From Porogramme epimiltina (taxonomy: Eukaryota; Basidiomycota; Agaricomycetes; Polyporales; Polyporaceae), in the NCBI GenBank assembly GCA_900155495.1, contig FTLJ01000119.1, positions 1 through 43,333 on the forward strand: a DNA stretch of 43,333 nucleotides, read 5' to 3'. The notes beneath the pieces are model-generated. The model did not search any database, was not told the DNA's origin, and saw nothing but the letters and a program-made list of their open reading frames with translations. A program made the position numbers and the translations under genes. Positions 10,177 through 20,049 of the stretch are shown here, piece after piece (position 1 is the first letter of the stretch; each line of letters opens with the position of its first letter).

Positions 10177-12137
10177 ATGACCTCGACCCATCTGCGCGCA
10201 TCTTCGCGCCCCTCATCGGATGGCCCCGAGCCTAAGCCCAAGAAACCCCGTTTAGATGTTGATTTAGATGTTGAAATAGTGAGCTTTTCACCGTATACTA
10301 CAAACCCCCAATCTCATCATTTTTTATACTTTAGCCATCCAGCTGGAAGTTGTGTGACAAGGCGTACTGGATAGAGTTCCGCAACACTTGGTGGAATGTT
10401 GGCTTGTCAGCTTTCTCAGACATCGTCGAGATACCGCAGACCAAGATCTGGAGCCATCTCGGTCTTCTGCAACTATCAAATGGAAAGATTTACGTTCGAG
10501 AAGAGTACAAAGCGCTGTACGCCAGGATGCAGCGTTGTTCCCGAGACCAGCAAAGATTTCCCGGGGTCGTTATTACTGGGCAGCCTGGAATCGGTACGTT
10601 TAGGTCTTCCTGAGCGATATCCTTATCTCAAGCCTTCTATTCTTTCAATAGGCAAGTCGTACTTCGCCGTGTATGCCTTGCTTCGTCGCCTAGCCGCAGG
10701 GCTCCCGGTTATGTTCAGTAACAAGCATGGATTCACGTATTGGTTCCACGAGCAAGGCTTATGGAGGTTGCCAACCGAGTCATTCGCGCCTGATGATCTT
10801 AGCCTTATCTCATATGATCCCGCGTATCGTGTCTGGTCCCTCGTCGACCCTCCGGACGAGAAGAAACCCTTGAAGGGCCATTTGTTCAGCGACGTTGGTA
10901 TATTCTACGCGGTATTCGCTTCGCCCGACAACGCGCGGTTCAAAAATCTGGTGGAGAAGGATGATGCTTGTCTGTGGCTGCTATCTCCTTGGGACAACAA
11001 CGAACTTCGTCGTCTGTACGTATCATTGATCATCAACGAATCGTGTACACGGCCGAACGTCCTCCCAGGTTCGAGACAGAAGGGATGACAACGCTCAAAG
11101 CGGACATTATCACGGCGCACAAGACACCTGCTAGTATCGCTGCTCTTTCGTCAGAAGTCTGTGGATGCCCGCGCGACATCATTAGACTGTTGAGAGACAG
11201 AAATGACTATATGGTCTCTCTGCGACAAGCCGTCGACATGTTGGACGACATCCACCACCTCAAAAGCTTTCTGACCGATTCCTCCTTTTTTGAAGATCTG
11301 TCTCACTGTCTCGTACTGGTCGAAAAACAGGAACGCGACCAGGAGCCCGATGATATGAGAAACGACCCCCACGTCTTCTCCGTCAAAGGCACACTGGCCT
11401 CCGAACTCCTCTGGACTAGGCTCTCCGCACTCAAAATCGACAACGCGCCAGGCCTCGTCCACATTTGTAGCAGCGCTAGTCTTTACGACGCTGGCCTTGC
11501 GGGCTATGTCTTCGAGAACGCCGCTCTACGTCTCATCAGTGGTCTCTGCCCACCTACCAACGTTCTTTCATTGAAACTATTTGCGCCGATGAACCAAGAG
11601 CAAGAGGAAGGCAACGGGGAGTTCCCTTATCACTTCGTCTACAACTTGTGCTCGCAGACGCCAAGCCTTCCGCCTTCCCCGTCGAGACTACCGAACATCT
11701 TCATGGAGATCGAGAGGTATCGACAGCTAGACGACTCCATCGTCGTGACTCCCGGAAAATGCTACGTCGCTATAGCTCCCAACAATCCTCTATTCGATGC
11801 GTTCTTCTACGAAGTAATAACTGACCGTGCTGGTTGCGCCTCCCACGTGGTGTTGTGGATCATCCGAACGACGGTCAGCGAAACCCATGACGGAGCTGCG
11901 ACGGGATTCAGGGAGGTGAAGACGCTGGTGAAGAAGGCGGTCGCACCGAATGACTCTGTTCCGGTGGAGGTCAAGTACGTTCTGGTGGTCCCGGACACGC
12001 TCAAGAAGGAGACCGTATGTTGGACCATGGCGAAGGAGTTCGATGACGCGCCCGGCAATGTCTACGTGCAGTTTGTTCAGCTGGGCTACTCCCGGACGAG
12101 CAAAAGGGAATGCGTTAGGAATCCTTCATTCGTATGA
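10177..12137 (+). CDS. CR-effector-like P-loop NTPase / putative nuclease A2 (intact)
   Basis: Four-exon model: 10177-10278, 10335-10593, 10652-11015, 11069-12137; frames join without stops to give 597 residues. After a Ser/Pro-rich N-terminus of about 34 residues comes a segment with IYVREEY, then Walker A GQPGIGKSYF around residues 116-125. The phase-1 intron cuts between Gly-Ile-Gly and Lys-Ser. The NTPase region continues to LLSPWDNNELRR. The C-terminal half has NNPLFDAFFYEV (Asp485) followed by VVLWIIRTTV, a pattern like the D...hydrophobic-strand arrangement of restriction-endonuclease-fold domains in Crinkler/RHS-type (CR) effectors. There is no signal peptide, as in most CR proteins. 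NTPase assignment is firm; nuclease assignment is an inference. Such proteins are discussed as effectors or as agents of inter-organism or intragenomic conflict. A2 follows the CACGTG block and is the only intact subfamily-A copy. Confidence 0.8.
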
Positions 12138-12147
12138 TATGCTGCAG

Positions 12148-12239
12148 GGGACATAATGTCCAACGTTGCTATTTGTAGTGTACGGACGGTACAACTCATG
12201 GCCATCGCTATAGTATACGCGGGCTGCAAATTGGAAGTG
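12148..12239 (+). repeat. Family-A 3' tail repeat, copy 1 (second copy at 15072-15168)
   Basis: Shares GACATAA, CCAACGTTGCTATTTGTAGT, GTACGGAC and GGGCTGCAAATT with 15072-15168. Here it begins only 11 nt behind the A2 stop codon; behind A3 it lies about 1 kb downstream. It may hold the transcript end or be the edge of the duplication unit. Confidence 0.8.
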
Positions 12240-12506
12240 ATCGCCTCAATGTCAACCCACGTTGCAAAACAGCAGCAGCACCAGTACGCGCCCCACCCCG
12301 CCGAGCCGTACGGCTACACGGCCGAAGCCGCGGCGCGTCCGCCCTCCCGCCCTTGTGCGTCGACCCCCTTCCGCTTGTCTCCCGTCTGTCTTCGGCTGTG
12401 TGGAGGCCCCGTGGACCTCTTTCTGCTTTCCCCTCTCCTATCCCTCGCGAACATGTATCCTCTACGCCGTTATTTTTTTGTTTCTCTGCCTCGCCGCCGT
12501 TGCTTT
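12240..12506. other. GC-rich insert with Gln/Pro-rich frame
   Basis: Between the A2 tail repeat and the A3 upstream block is a stretch whose plus frame at 12265-12350 begins with a Gln run and reads on as QYAPHPAEPYGYTAEAAARP. It looks like a piece of a low-complexity coding exon, followed by a GTGCGT that could be a splice donor. No parent gene was identified in the window. Confidence 0.35.
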
Positions 12507-12703
12507 CTCGATCTGTCCAAGGACGAACTGCTTAGCCTGCAACCAGAAGCAATAGTAGACGAGATAGAGAGCGATGCTTGCATAGTGGCGATGACGACGA
12601 GGTAGCGGGCTAGTCCTAACGTGATGACGCGCGCAGCGCTGGTATAGCGCTTGGAGAGGATTATCTTCGACGGCGCTTACCAAAATATGCCGTCATTCGT
12701 TGC
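12507..12703 (+). repeat. Dispersed upstream block, copy 2, directly before A3
   Basis: Second copy of the 3302-3483 block. It ends about 35 nt before the A3 start codon, so it occupies the promoter position. A3 lacks the CACGTG block used by A1, A2 and A4. Confidence 0.75.
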
Positions 12704-12737
12704 TCGCCTGTACCTCTTATCGAACTAGACATCCGCC

Positions 12738-14040
12738 ATGACTTCGACTCCTCCGCATCCACCCTCATCTCCCTCATCGGATGGCCTCGAGCCCAAGACA
12801 CCCCGTCCCAACGCTGAAATCGTGAGCTCCTCAGCGCATTTTACAAACGCCCAATCTCATCATTTCTTATATGGCACTCCAGGCATCTAGCTGGTCATTG
12901 TGTGACGATGCGTTTTGGAGCGAGTTCTACAACGCTTGGTGGAATGTTGACTCCTCCGCTTTCCCGGACGTCGTGGAAATATTGCAGGATGACATCTGGG
13001 ACTGTCTCGGTCTTCTGCGATCCTCAAACGGAAAAATTTACGTTCGAGAGGAGTATAAGACCTTATACGATCGCATGGAGTGCGGTTCCCAAGAAGAGCC
13101 AAGGATTCCCGGAGTCGTTATCACTGGGCAGCCTGGTATTGGTACGTTTTGGTTTTCCCGACCAATGTCCTTATCTCAAGCCTTCTACTCCTTCAATAGG
13201 CAAGTCGTATTTCGCCGTATATGCCTTGCTTCGTCGCCTAGCCGCAGGACACTCGGTCATGTTCAATAACAAGCACGAGGAGACGTATTTTTTCCAGGAG
13301 CAAGGCGTATGGATGCGGCCCACCACGTCAATCCAGCACCGAGACCTTCTCCGTATCCCATACGACCCCGCGCATCGTGTTTGGGCCCTCTTCGATCCTT
13401 CGAACAAAAAGGAAGCCATTGGGGGTCCCTTGACTAGTAACAAAAAGGTATTCTTCGCGATATTCGCTTCGCCGGACCCTGCGCGATTCAAGGATCTGGT
13501 AGAGAACGACGGCGCTTATCGGTGGCTACTATCTCCCTGGGACGACAACGAACTCCGTCATCTGTACGTATCATTGATCGTCAGCGGATTGTGTGTATGG
13601 CTGACTGTCCTCCCAGGTTTGAGACAGAAGGAATGTTAGCACTCAAGACAAACATTATCAAGAAGCACAATACACCCGCCAGCATCGCGGCTCTTTCGTC
13701 AGAAGTCTGTGGATGCCCGCGCGACATCATTAGACTGTTGAGAGATAGAGATGACTATATGGTCTCTCTGCAACAAGCCGTCGACAAGTTGGACGACATG
13801 CACCGCCTCAAACGCTTTCTGACCGACCCCTCCCCCCCTGGCAATCTGTCTCACCGTCTCGTACTGGTTGCCAAAAAACAGGGCCTCGGCCGGGAGCCCG
13901 GTGATATGAGAAACGACCCCCACGTCTTCTCCGTCAAAGGCACGCTAGCCTCCGAACTCCTCTGGACTAGACTTTCCATACTCGAGGACGATATTCAGGG
14001 CGGTGAAGACGTTGATCAAGAAGGCGGCCGCTCCCGATGA
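12738..14040 (+). CDS. CR-effector-like family A member A3, nuclease domain deleted
   Basis: Exons 12738-12821, 12883-13141, 13200-13563, 13617-14040 match A2 exon by exon (exon 2 of 259 nt and exon 3 of 364 nt are the same length in both) and give 376 residues. The N-terminus is Ser/Pro-rich, IYVREEY is present, and Walker A GQPGIGKSYF is intact around residues 110-119, cut by the same phase-1 intron. After LLWTRLSILE the sequence lacks about 464 nt present in A2. This removes the FDA-type nuclease motif and shifts the frame, so the protein ends 20 or so residues later. The NTPase part could still be made; whether it is expressed, or acts as a regulator of full-length copies, is unknown. It could equally be a young pseudogene. 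Confidence 0.7.
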
Positions 14041-14224
14041 CTCTAATTCAGTGGAGGTCAAGTACGTTCCGGTGGTCCCGGACAAGCTCAAGAAGAAGAT
14101 CGTAAGATGGAATATGGCGAAGGAGTTTGATACCGCGCCTGGCAATGTCTACGTACAATTTGTTCGCCTCAGCCTCGTGCGAACGAGCGAAGGGGATCGT
14201 GCGGTTAATCATCCACCCGTATGA
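14041..14224 (+). pseudogene. Out-of-frame nuclease-domain tail of A3
   Basis: Continues the homology to the A2 C-terminus (frame with VEVKYVPVVPDKLKKK and NVYVQFVRL) but in a different frame from the A3 coding sequence because of the upstream 464-nt deletion. Confidence 0.75.
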
Positions 14225-15071
14225 TATGCTGTAGGGTGAGTTTGTCGAATATGGCACACTTATGTGTATTGATGTCTTCCACCCGCATCCAGATGTGAGA
14301 TGTGACCACGCCCACGTCACCTCTTTTTCCCCCTTGTTCCCTTTTTTGGTCTCGCGCGTAGTCCACCCATGCTCAACGATCGTGCATGCCGGACACGAAG
14401 GGCACACAAGGACGGCGGGCCGAATGGACATAAAGCGGCTGCGTACAGCTGGTTGGAGTGACGCACGCACGCACGCCACCAGGGAGCATGCACTCCTTGC
14501 GGCACTGAGACGTTCCTCTACGTCCAAGTTGTGAGACGTAGCAGGGTCTTTGAACGACGATGCTTCTTTCACTTTCATCGGACCATACGATACTTTATGG
14601 TCGTCATAGTTTAGCCCTGGTCCCTGCGGGCATAGATCAGAGGGTGACCTGAGAGGTGTGTCGCATACGCTTGATTGTAGCTATACTATGTGATACGAAT
14701 ACCAACTTTCTTTCCTCTGATCTACGGGTCTCACCACTGGCCCTCCTCTAGAGTCTTCCGTGGCCAGTACGACTGCCTTTCAGGTCAAATATGATGCTTC
14801 AGTTTTGTTCGCACGACTAGCTTGGCTTGTTAGTGTTTCTACAGCGACCCGCATTATAACTGTACATGTGTTATTCAGAGGCGGGGGACGAGGTCAGATC
14901 GTTGTAATGCATCGTCATTTGCCATCCGCCTTTACTCTCAAACGCTTTGTCGTGATGGGATACACGGCCGGGCCCGACTCATTCCCGCCTAGACCAGAGC
15001 GTCGTAATAGCGTAAACGTCGATCCTCGACTTCAGCTGCGTGCTGCAACAAGTCACGCCAGATTGAAAGAG
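14225..15071 (+). repeat. Family-A 3' flank of A3
   Basis: Noncoding flank sharing pieces with those behind A1 (around 5180-5450) and A4 (around 22080-22250). Examples are GGCGGGCC.GAA.G..CA.AAAGC and the TAGTGTTTCT.CAGCGAC element at about 14831. Frames are short and stop-rich. Confidence 0.55.
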
Positions 15072-15168
15072 AGGTGACATAACGCCGGTCCAACGTTGCT
15101 ATTTGTAGTGTACGGACAATGCAACTCAGTCGTCACTATAGTAAACGAGGGCTGCAAATTAGAAATTA
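15072..15168 (+). repeat. Family-A 3' tail repeat, copy 2
   Basis: Match to 12148-12239, as described there. It marks the right end of the A3 duplication unit. Confidence 0.8.
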
Positions 15169-15552
15169 ACGGTCCTGAGCTGGCTAGTAAACTTTAGATT
15201 CACAGGCACGATAGTTAGTGCTAGCAAAAGGGCATAGGCGGCGGTGAACTGGCGGGAAACGCCGTAAACGCTTTCGTGGGTTCTCCCCCCCCCTCACTTA
15301 CTACCTAGAGTAAGGGATGGTGTCTCGTCGGAGCCTACTGACGGTCAGGGCAGCACGACGGCGGAGGGCTGAATCGCCCAAATGTGTATTATCCTACAAG
15401 TGGAACATACAGTACAGCGTGCACAAAGATCAGATGGAAAAATGTAGGTATGCGAGTGCGGGGGGATCCAAGAACAGACAACGGCAGCGGGCATCCAGGA
15501 GCCGGGGACACACGATCTAGATGGGTCTAGGGGTACAGCGTACACGCGGCGC
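15169..15552. other. Spacer downstream of the acyl-CoA synthetase
   Basis: Contains the presumed 3' untranslated region of the minus-strand synthetase. No gene seen. Confidence 0.4.
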
Positions 15553-18500
15553 TCAGTCCTCGATCTTGTACACCTCCTGCAGGGCCGCACGCACACCCGT
15601 CAGCGATCGTGACCACGGCAGAACAGGAGACAGCAGCAAAAGCGCACCTTTATCTCCTTCTCGAACGCCTCCGCGACCTTCTTCCGCTGCACCTTCTGCG
15701 CGGCGGTCACGAGCCCGCTCTCGGGCGTCCACTCCTCCGCGGTGAGCACGACGGTCTGGAGGAGCTCGAGCGGCTTGAAGCCGTTCTTCTTCCCGACCGC
15801 GTTGCACTCCTTGAGCACGAGCTCCGCGACCGCGCGGTCCTTGCAGAGCTCCGCGAGCGGCGCGTGCGCGTCGAGCCCCGCCTTGCCCTCGAGCGCGTGC
15901 CGCAGGTGGTCCGCGTGCGGGATGATGACCGCCATCGGCTGCTTCGCGGCCGGATTCGCGTGCACGCAGATGTTCGACACGAGGTTGCACGACTTGTAGA
16001 TCGACTCGAGGCGCTCGAGCGCGATGTACTGTGCGGTGAGGAAGGGGGGAGGGGGAAGGGGCCGCGTCAGCGGGGGACGGCGCGGGCTGTGCACGAACGC
16101 CGGATGCGTACCTCGCCACCCTGGAGCTTGACTAGGTTCTTGATCCTGCGCAGCGCGGGACGCGTCAGCCTCGGGTGCGCCGCAGGAGCCGGGCGCAGGC
16201 GGACTCACCGGTCGATGAGGCTCAGCGTGCCGTCCGGGTTCCACTGCCCGACGTCTCCCGTCCGGAGGAAGCCGTCCTTGGTGAAGATCGTCTCGTCGCT
16301 GTTCAGGTCCGGCCGCTTGTAGTAGCCCTTCGTCACCGACGGGCCCCGGATGCACACCTCGCCCTGAGGTGGGTTGTTCGTTGACAGATAACCCGCCTCG
16401 GGCACGTCCAGCAGCCGGATCTCGATCGAGGGCACCGGCAGCCCGACCGCGTTGTACTGCATGAACTCGGGCGGCAGGATGGCGCACATGCCGCACGACT
16501 CCGTCATGCCGTACCCTGGACTCACGGTGAGCAGCGGCGCGGAAAGAGACGTGTGAGAAATACACACCCTGAAGAACAGTCACGAGCGCGATCGAGAGGA
16601 ACTCCTGCGTTTCCGCGCTGAGCGCCGCGCCGCCTGAGAGCGTCAACCTGAGCCTCCCGCCCGTCGCCGCCTTGATCTGGTTGAAGACGGCCATGTCCGC
16701 GACCTGGCTGAGCCCGGGCACGCCCGCCTTCTTCACCGTGTACGCGCCGTTGAACACGCTCTTCTTGAGCGTGCCCGACGACCGAATCTTCGCCATGATC
16801 CCCTTCCGGATCATCTCCCACACCTGCGGGACCCCGATCATGATCGTCGGCTGCAGCGCGCGGATGTCGCCCACGCACTTGCGCACGGACGCGTCCGTGA
16901 GCGTCTTGACGCGCCCGTACCCGAACGTCATGCCCACGAAGAAGAGGCAGAGCTCGACGACGAACTCGAGGATGTGCGACAGCGGCAGGTACGCGATGTA
17001 CGTGTCGTCTGCGCGCAGGTGGTGCCCGAGGAGGGTCCGCACCGCGCCGACGGACGCGATGAGGTTCGAGTGCGTGATGACGACGCCCTTCGGTGGGCCT
17101 GTCGTCCCGCTCGTGTACATGATGCACGACACGTCCTCGGGCGCGGGTAGCCGCTCCTTCAGCTGCTCCGCCGTGGTGCCCCCGCCGAGCTTCCGCAGCT
17201 CGTCTATCGAGATCACCTGCATGTTCTCGCGCGCGGCCTTGATCTTGTCGACGAGCTCCTGCTTCGGCTTGCCGTCGTAGATGACGAGGCGGAGCGAGGG
17301 CACGTTCGCGGCGACGTTCGCGACGACGGTGAGGAGCTCCGCGTTCGTGAACATGCCCACGCATTCTGGTTCGTTGAGCGAGTGCTGGAGGCCAGACTCG
17401 CCGAGGGTGTCGTACGCAGTCGCAATGGCGGTGCCGATGTAATTGCAGCCGAAGGACATCAGTTGCCAGTTCGGGCTGTCGAATGTGGGTTAGTACGTGT
17501 ATCTGCCGCACTTCCTCCCAAGGACGAAACATAAGTGAGCATCTGTTAGCGCCGAAACGGGCGAGACTGGGCGGATAGCCCTACCCCGTCCGAGTAAACG
17601 CTGACAGGTATCCCCTCAGGGACTGGGAAGAACTCCAGATACAACGCACACGACACCACCATCGACTGTATTGCGTGGCAGTCCGGCAATGATCGAGTCG
17701 ACGCAACTTGAGGGCGATGACCCATCCAAGTCGCGGCTCGGAGCTCGGTGGGTCTCCTAATCCAGCGCCAGACAGAAAGGAGGCAGCCTCTCCTGGCCTA
17801 CCCTCCCCTGGTGACACACGTCCACCCTGGCACGCCGATCACCCCAATGACATGAGGCTTATGCCTGTCCCGAAGACAAGCACTAAGCTGAGTGCGGGCT
17901 ATACCGCCTTTGGGCGGCCCAGCGCGTCACACAGCTCACGTACGCCTGCCCCAAGCCTATGACGCCGGCGCTGCGCGGTTGTGGCGCAGGCCGAGCGCAT
18001 TCGTCCCAAACCCCATGGGGCGCATACGTACGCCCCCGCTGGCTCCGCACATCGTCCCACCAACGGCCGACGCCAGGTCTCCTCAACATCCTCACCTCTA
18101 TTGTCCCAGTTGCCCAACACCGCACGACGAGGGTGAGACGACGTACCTGGTAGCCGCATACACGTTCAGGATGTCCGTCTTCTTCACGTCCAGCTTGAGC
18201 AGACCGCCCGCGACCTCGCGCGCCGCCTCCTGGACCTGCACGAAGGTCATGTAAGAGAAGTCGCTGAGGTGGAAGTACTTCCACGTCTTCGTCTCGGTGA
18301 CCTGCTTGCCGTTGACGGTCTTCTTGACGTCCTTCTTCTCCTCTATAATGTCAATGACGTCGCGCCAGCCGAACGAGTCCTTGGTACCGTGGGTGCGTGC
18401 CGCATAGTCGAGGATGTCGCAGACGGTGTCGATGCCATCGAGAGGGCGGGTGACGAGCTCGTCCTTGGTGAGGCGGAGCCGACGGATGGGGGTGAGGCCG

Positions 18501-18565
18501 GGGGTGGAGTCGCCGCGCTCGACGGAGCCGGGAAGGCCGAAGATACTCTTGGACGCTGCCGCCAT
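15553..18565 (-). CDS. Long-chain fatty acid-CoA ligase (acyl-CoA synthetase)
   Basis: Activates long-chain fatty acids to acyl-CoA with ATP for lipid synthesis or beta-oxidation. Six exons on the minus strand: 18565-18147, 17475-16568, 16515-16209, 16145-16112, 16028-15648, 15576-15553; all phases agree and give 690 residues, the usual length. Motifs in order: the N-terminal SPNWQLMSFGCN segment rebuilt across intron 1; the AMP-binding loop YTSGTTGPPKG at about residues 260-270; ITHSNL; LPLSHILE; GGAALS; GYGMTESCG, joined across intron 2; the FACS signature DGFLRTGDVGQWNPDGTLSL followed by IDRIKNLVKLQGGEY; and the C-terminal VTAAQKVQRKKV with the catalytic lysine region. The protein ends EVYKIED. 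Intron 1 is 671 nt, very long for this genome; the others are 52-83 nt. There is no obvious peroxisomal targeting signal at the C-terminus. Confidence 0.95.
17476..18146 (-). other. Exceptionally long intron 1 of the acyl-CoA synthetase
   Basis: Donor GTACGT and acceptor GACAG join NVYAATS to PNWQLM exactly as the family requires, with a CTAAC branch-like site near the acceptor. At 671 nt it is about ten times the typical intron here. No coding frame inside is convincing; an inserted small mobile element is possible but no terminal repeats were seen. Confidence 0.75.
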
Positions 18566-19289
18566 GGTGGGGGGTGGTCAGAGAGGCGGCAAGAGGTGAA
18601 GATGAAGGAAGAAAGGGAGGGAGGGATGGGGGACACGGGGGACGAGGGAGAGGGTGATGCGTGTACTGACCGAATCGCGAGGACTTCATACTCCGCTTCT
18701 CACCGCGTGATTTGGCGCCGTCGGTCATAAATAAGCTTTCGCCAGAACCTGGCTTCCAGGGCTGTACAGCTGTGCGCTTCGAGTGCAGAGGCTCTCCGAG
18801 GACGTGCCGCAGCGCCGCGTCGCAGTCTGTGCTGTATGTGGGGAAGGCGGGAGAGGAGGCGGGAGACAGGAGCACGGTCACGCCCTAATAAACCTCCTCA
18901 CGTACGCGCGGCGCTAAAGAGTCGCCACGCGCGAGCCGGTCTTTTTCGTCGTCAGCCGCGTCGCGCGTCCATACGCGACGGCCGCGCGCCCGGCCGCAGA
19001 GACCGACGTCGACGGCCCTCCGTATTCCTCCTCGCAAATACCAACAATGCCTCGCGCTCTCGCCCACAGGTCGCACACACACATCTCTGAGATGTCCCCC
19101 GCATCTCCCCACATTTTAGTTCGCCGCGCGCGATCTTCCAGATGATCGGGCGGCGCCGGCGGAGTTTTCCGAAGCGTTTCTGGTCGAGAGTTTCCGGTCT
19201 CTCGTTTTGGTGCCCTCGAGTCAGCCCATTAAGACCTATCACCTTTCTACCTTCCATGCAACTGGGTGGGATAATCCATGGGAAGATAT
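18566..19289. other. Upstream region of the acyl-CoA synthetase
   Basis: Promoter and 5' leader space of the minus-strand synthetase. An A/T-rich spot near 18726-18735 could be core-promoter sequence. Frames are compositional and unrecognised. Confidence 0.4.
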
Positions 19290-19720
19290 CTTGATGTTGA
19301 TGTCGATGTCCCTGGGTCTCTCCTCGGGTTACACATAAACAATATCTCCCGTGTTCGCATATGGCCCATAAACGTTCACTAGGCGCCGCCGGTCTGAATG
19401 CCACGGCTCTTCTGCACTCTCCTTGGAACCCAACGAAGGTGCATCTCGAACCCCGTTCGCCTCCCCTCGTATTTACACGGGAGCAGTCACGAGTGCCGGA
19501 GATAAGACCACACTATCGCCAATGATCTCGAAGAGTAGATCAGCACCCCACCGGTGACCGGGCGTACCTTACCTTCGGTGATAGAAAGAGAGTTTGTTTG
19601 GAGGAAATGTGGTGAGTTGATTAAATACTGGGGTGGCTATGCTGGAGAATTCGCGACGTTGGACTAGCGGCAGACCTGGGAGGGCTGCAGCGAAGCTTGT
19701 GGCGTAGCTCTGGGCCCTGC
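19290..19720 (-). pseudogene. Relic of a HET-domain gene (3' end plus promoter)
   Basis: Read on the minus strand, the part from about 19560 to 19290 follows the C-terminal coding region of the HET gene at 22276-24426 (relic RWVPRRVQKSRGIQTGG against RWVASRVQKGRDVQTGS), but with stops. Directly upstream, 19570-19720 resembles the sequence just before the HET gene start (around 24490-24660, sharing GATGTTGGAC-like and following elements). The large middle part, including the HET domain, is missing. Confidence 0.7.
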
Positions 19721-19828
19721 ATGGTGACTTCATTACTACTTACCACGGCTTGTTATCGCGACATCCCTCTGACACTGACCATTAGTGCCCCTGGGGGACC
19801 ATGCCGAAAAATTGCCATAACCTCAAGA

Positions 19829-19905
19829 GTCTATATTGCCTACTGTAGTCGAAAGTCAACGAGAGAATCGGCATGACTTCCAAAGATTGCGATCACGTGA
19901 CCGAA
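19829..19905 (+). promoter_or_regulatory. Conserved family-A promoter-like block with CACGTG box (copy 3)
   Basis: Shares TCTATATTGCCTACTGTAGTC, GAAAGTCAACGAGAGAATCG and GATCACGTG with copies 1 and 2; CACGTG is at 19894-19899. It lies about 150 nt before the start codon of relic A4. Confidence 0.55.
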
Positions 19906-20049
19906 AAGGCTCGCTTTGGCCGTATTTGTGCCTGCATCAACAGCCACCACGGTCGGGCTGCCTTCATGGTGTCTCCCGGACGGTCCCTCGTCCAGCTTAT
20001 TAGCCTCCTCGTCCCCGTAGGCCTGTACCTCACCAAATAGACATCAATC

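Noticed and set aside
15609..16322. Long plus-strand frame opposite the acyl-CoA synthetase
   Set aside because: Antisense shadow of a well-supported minus-strand coding region.
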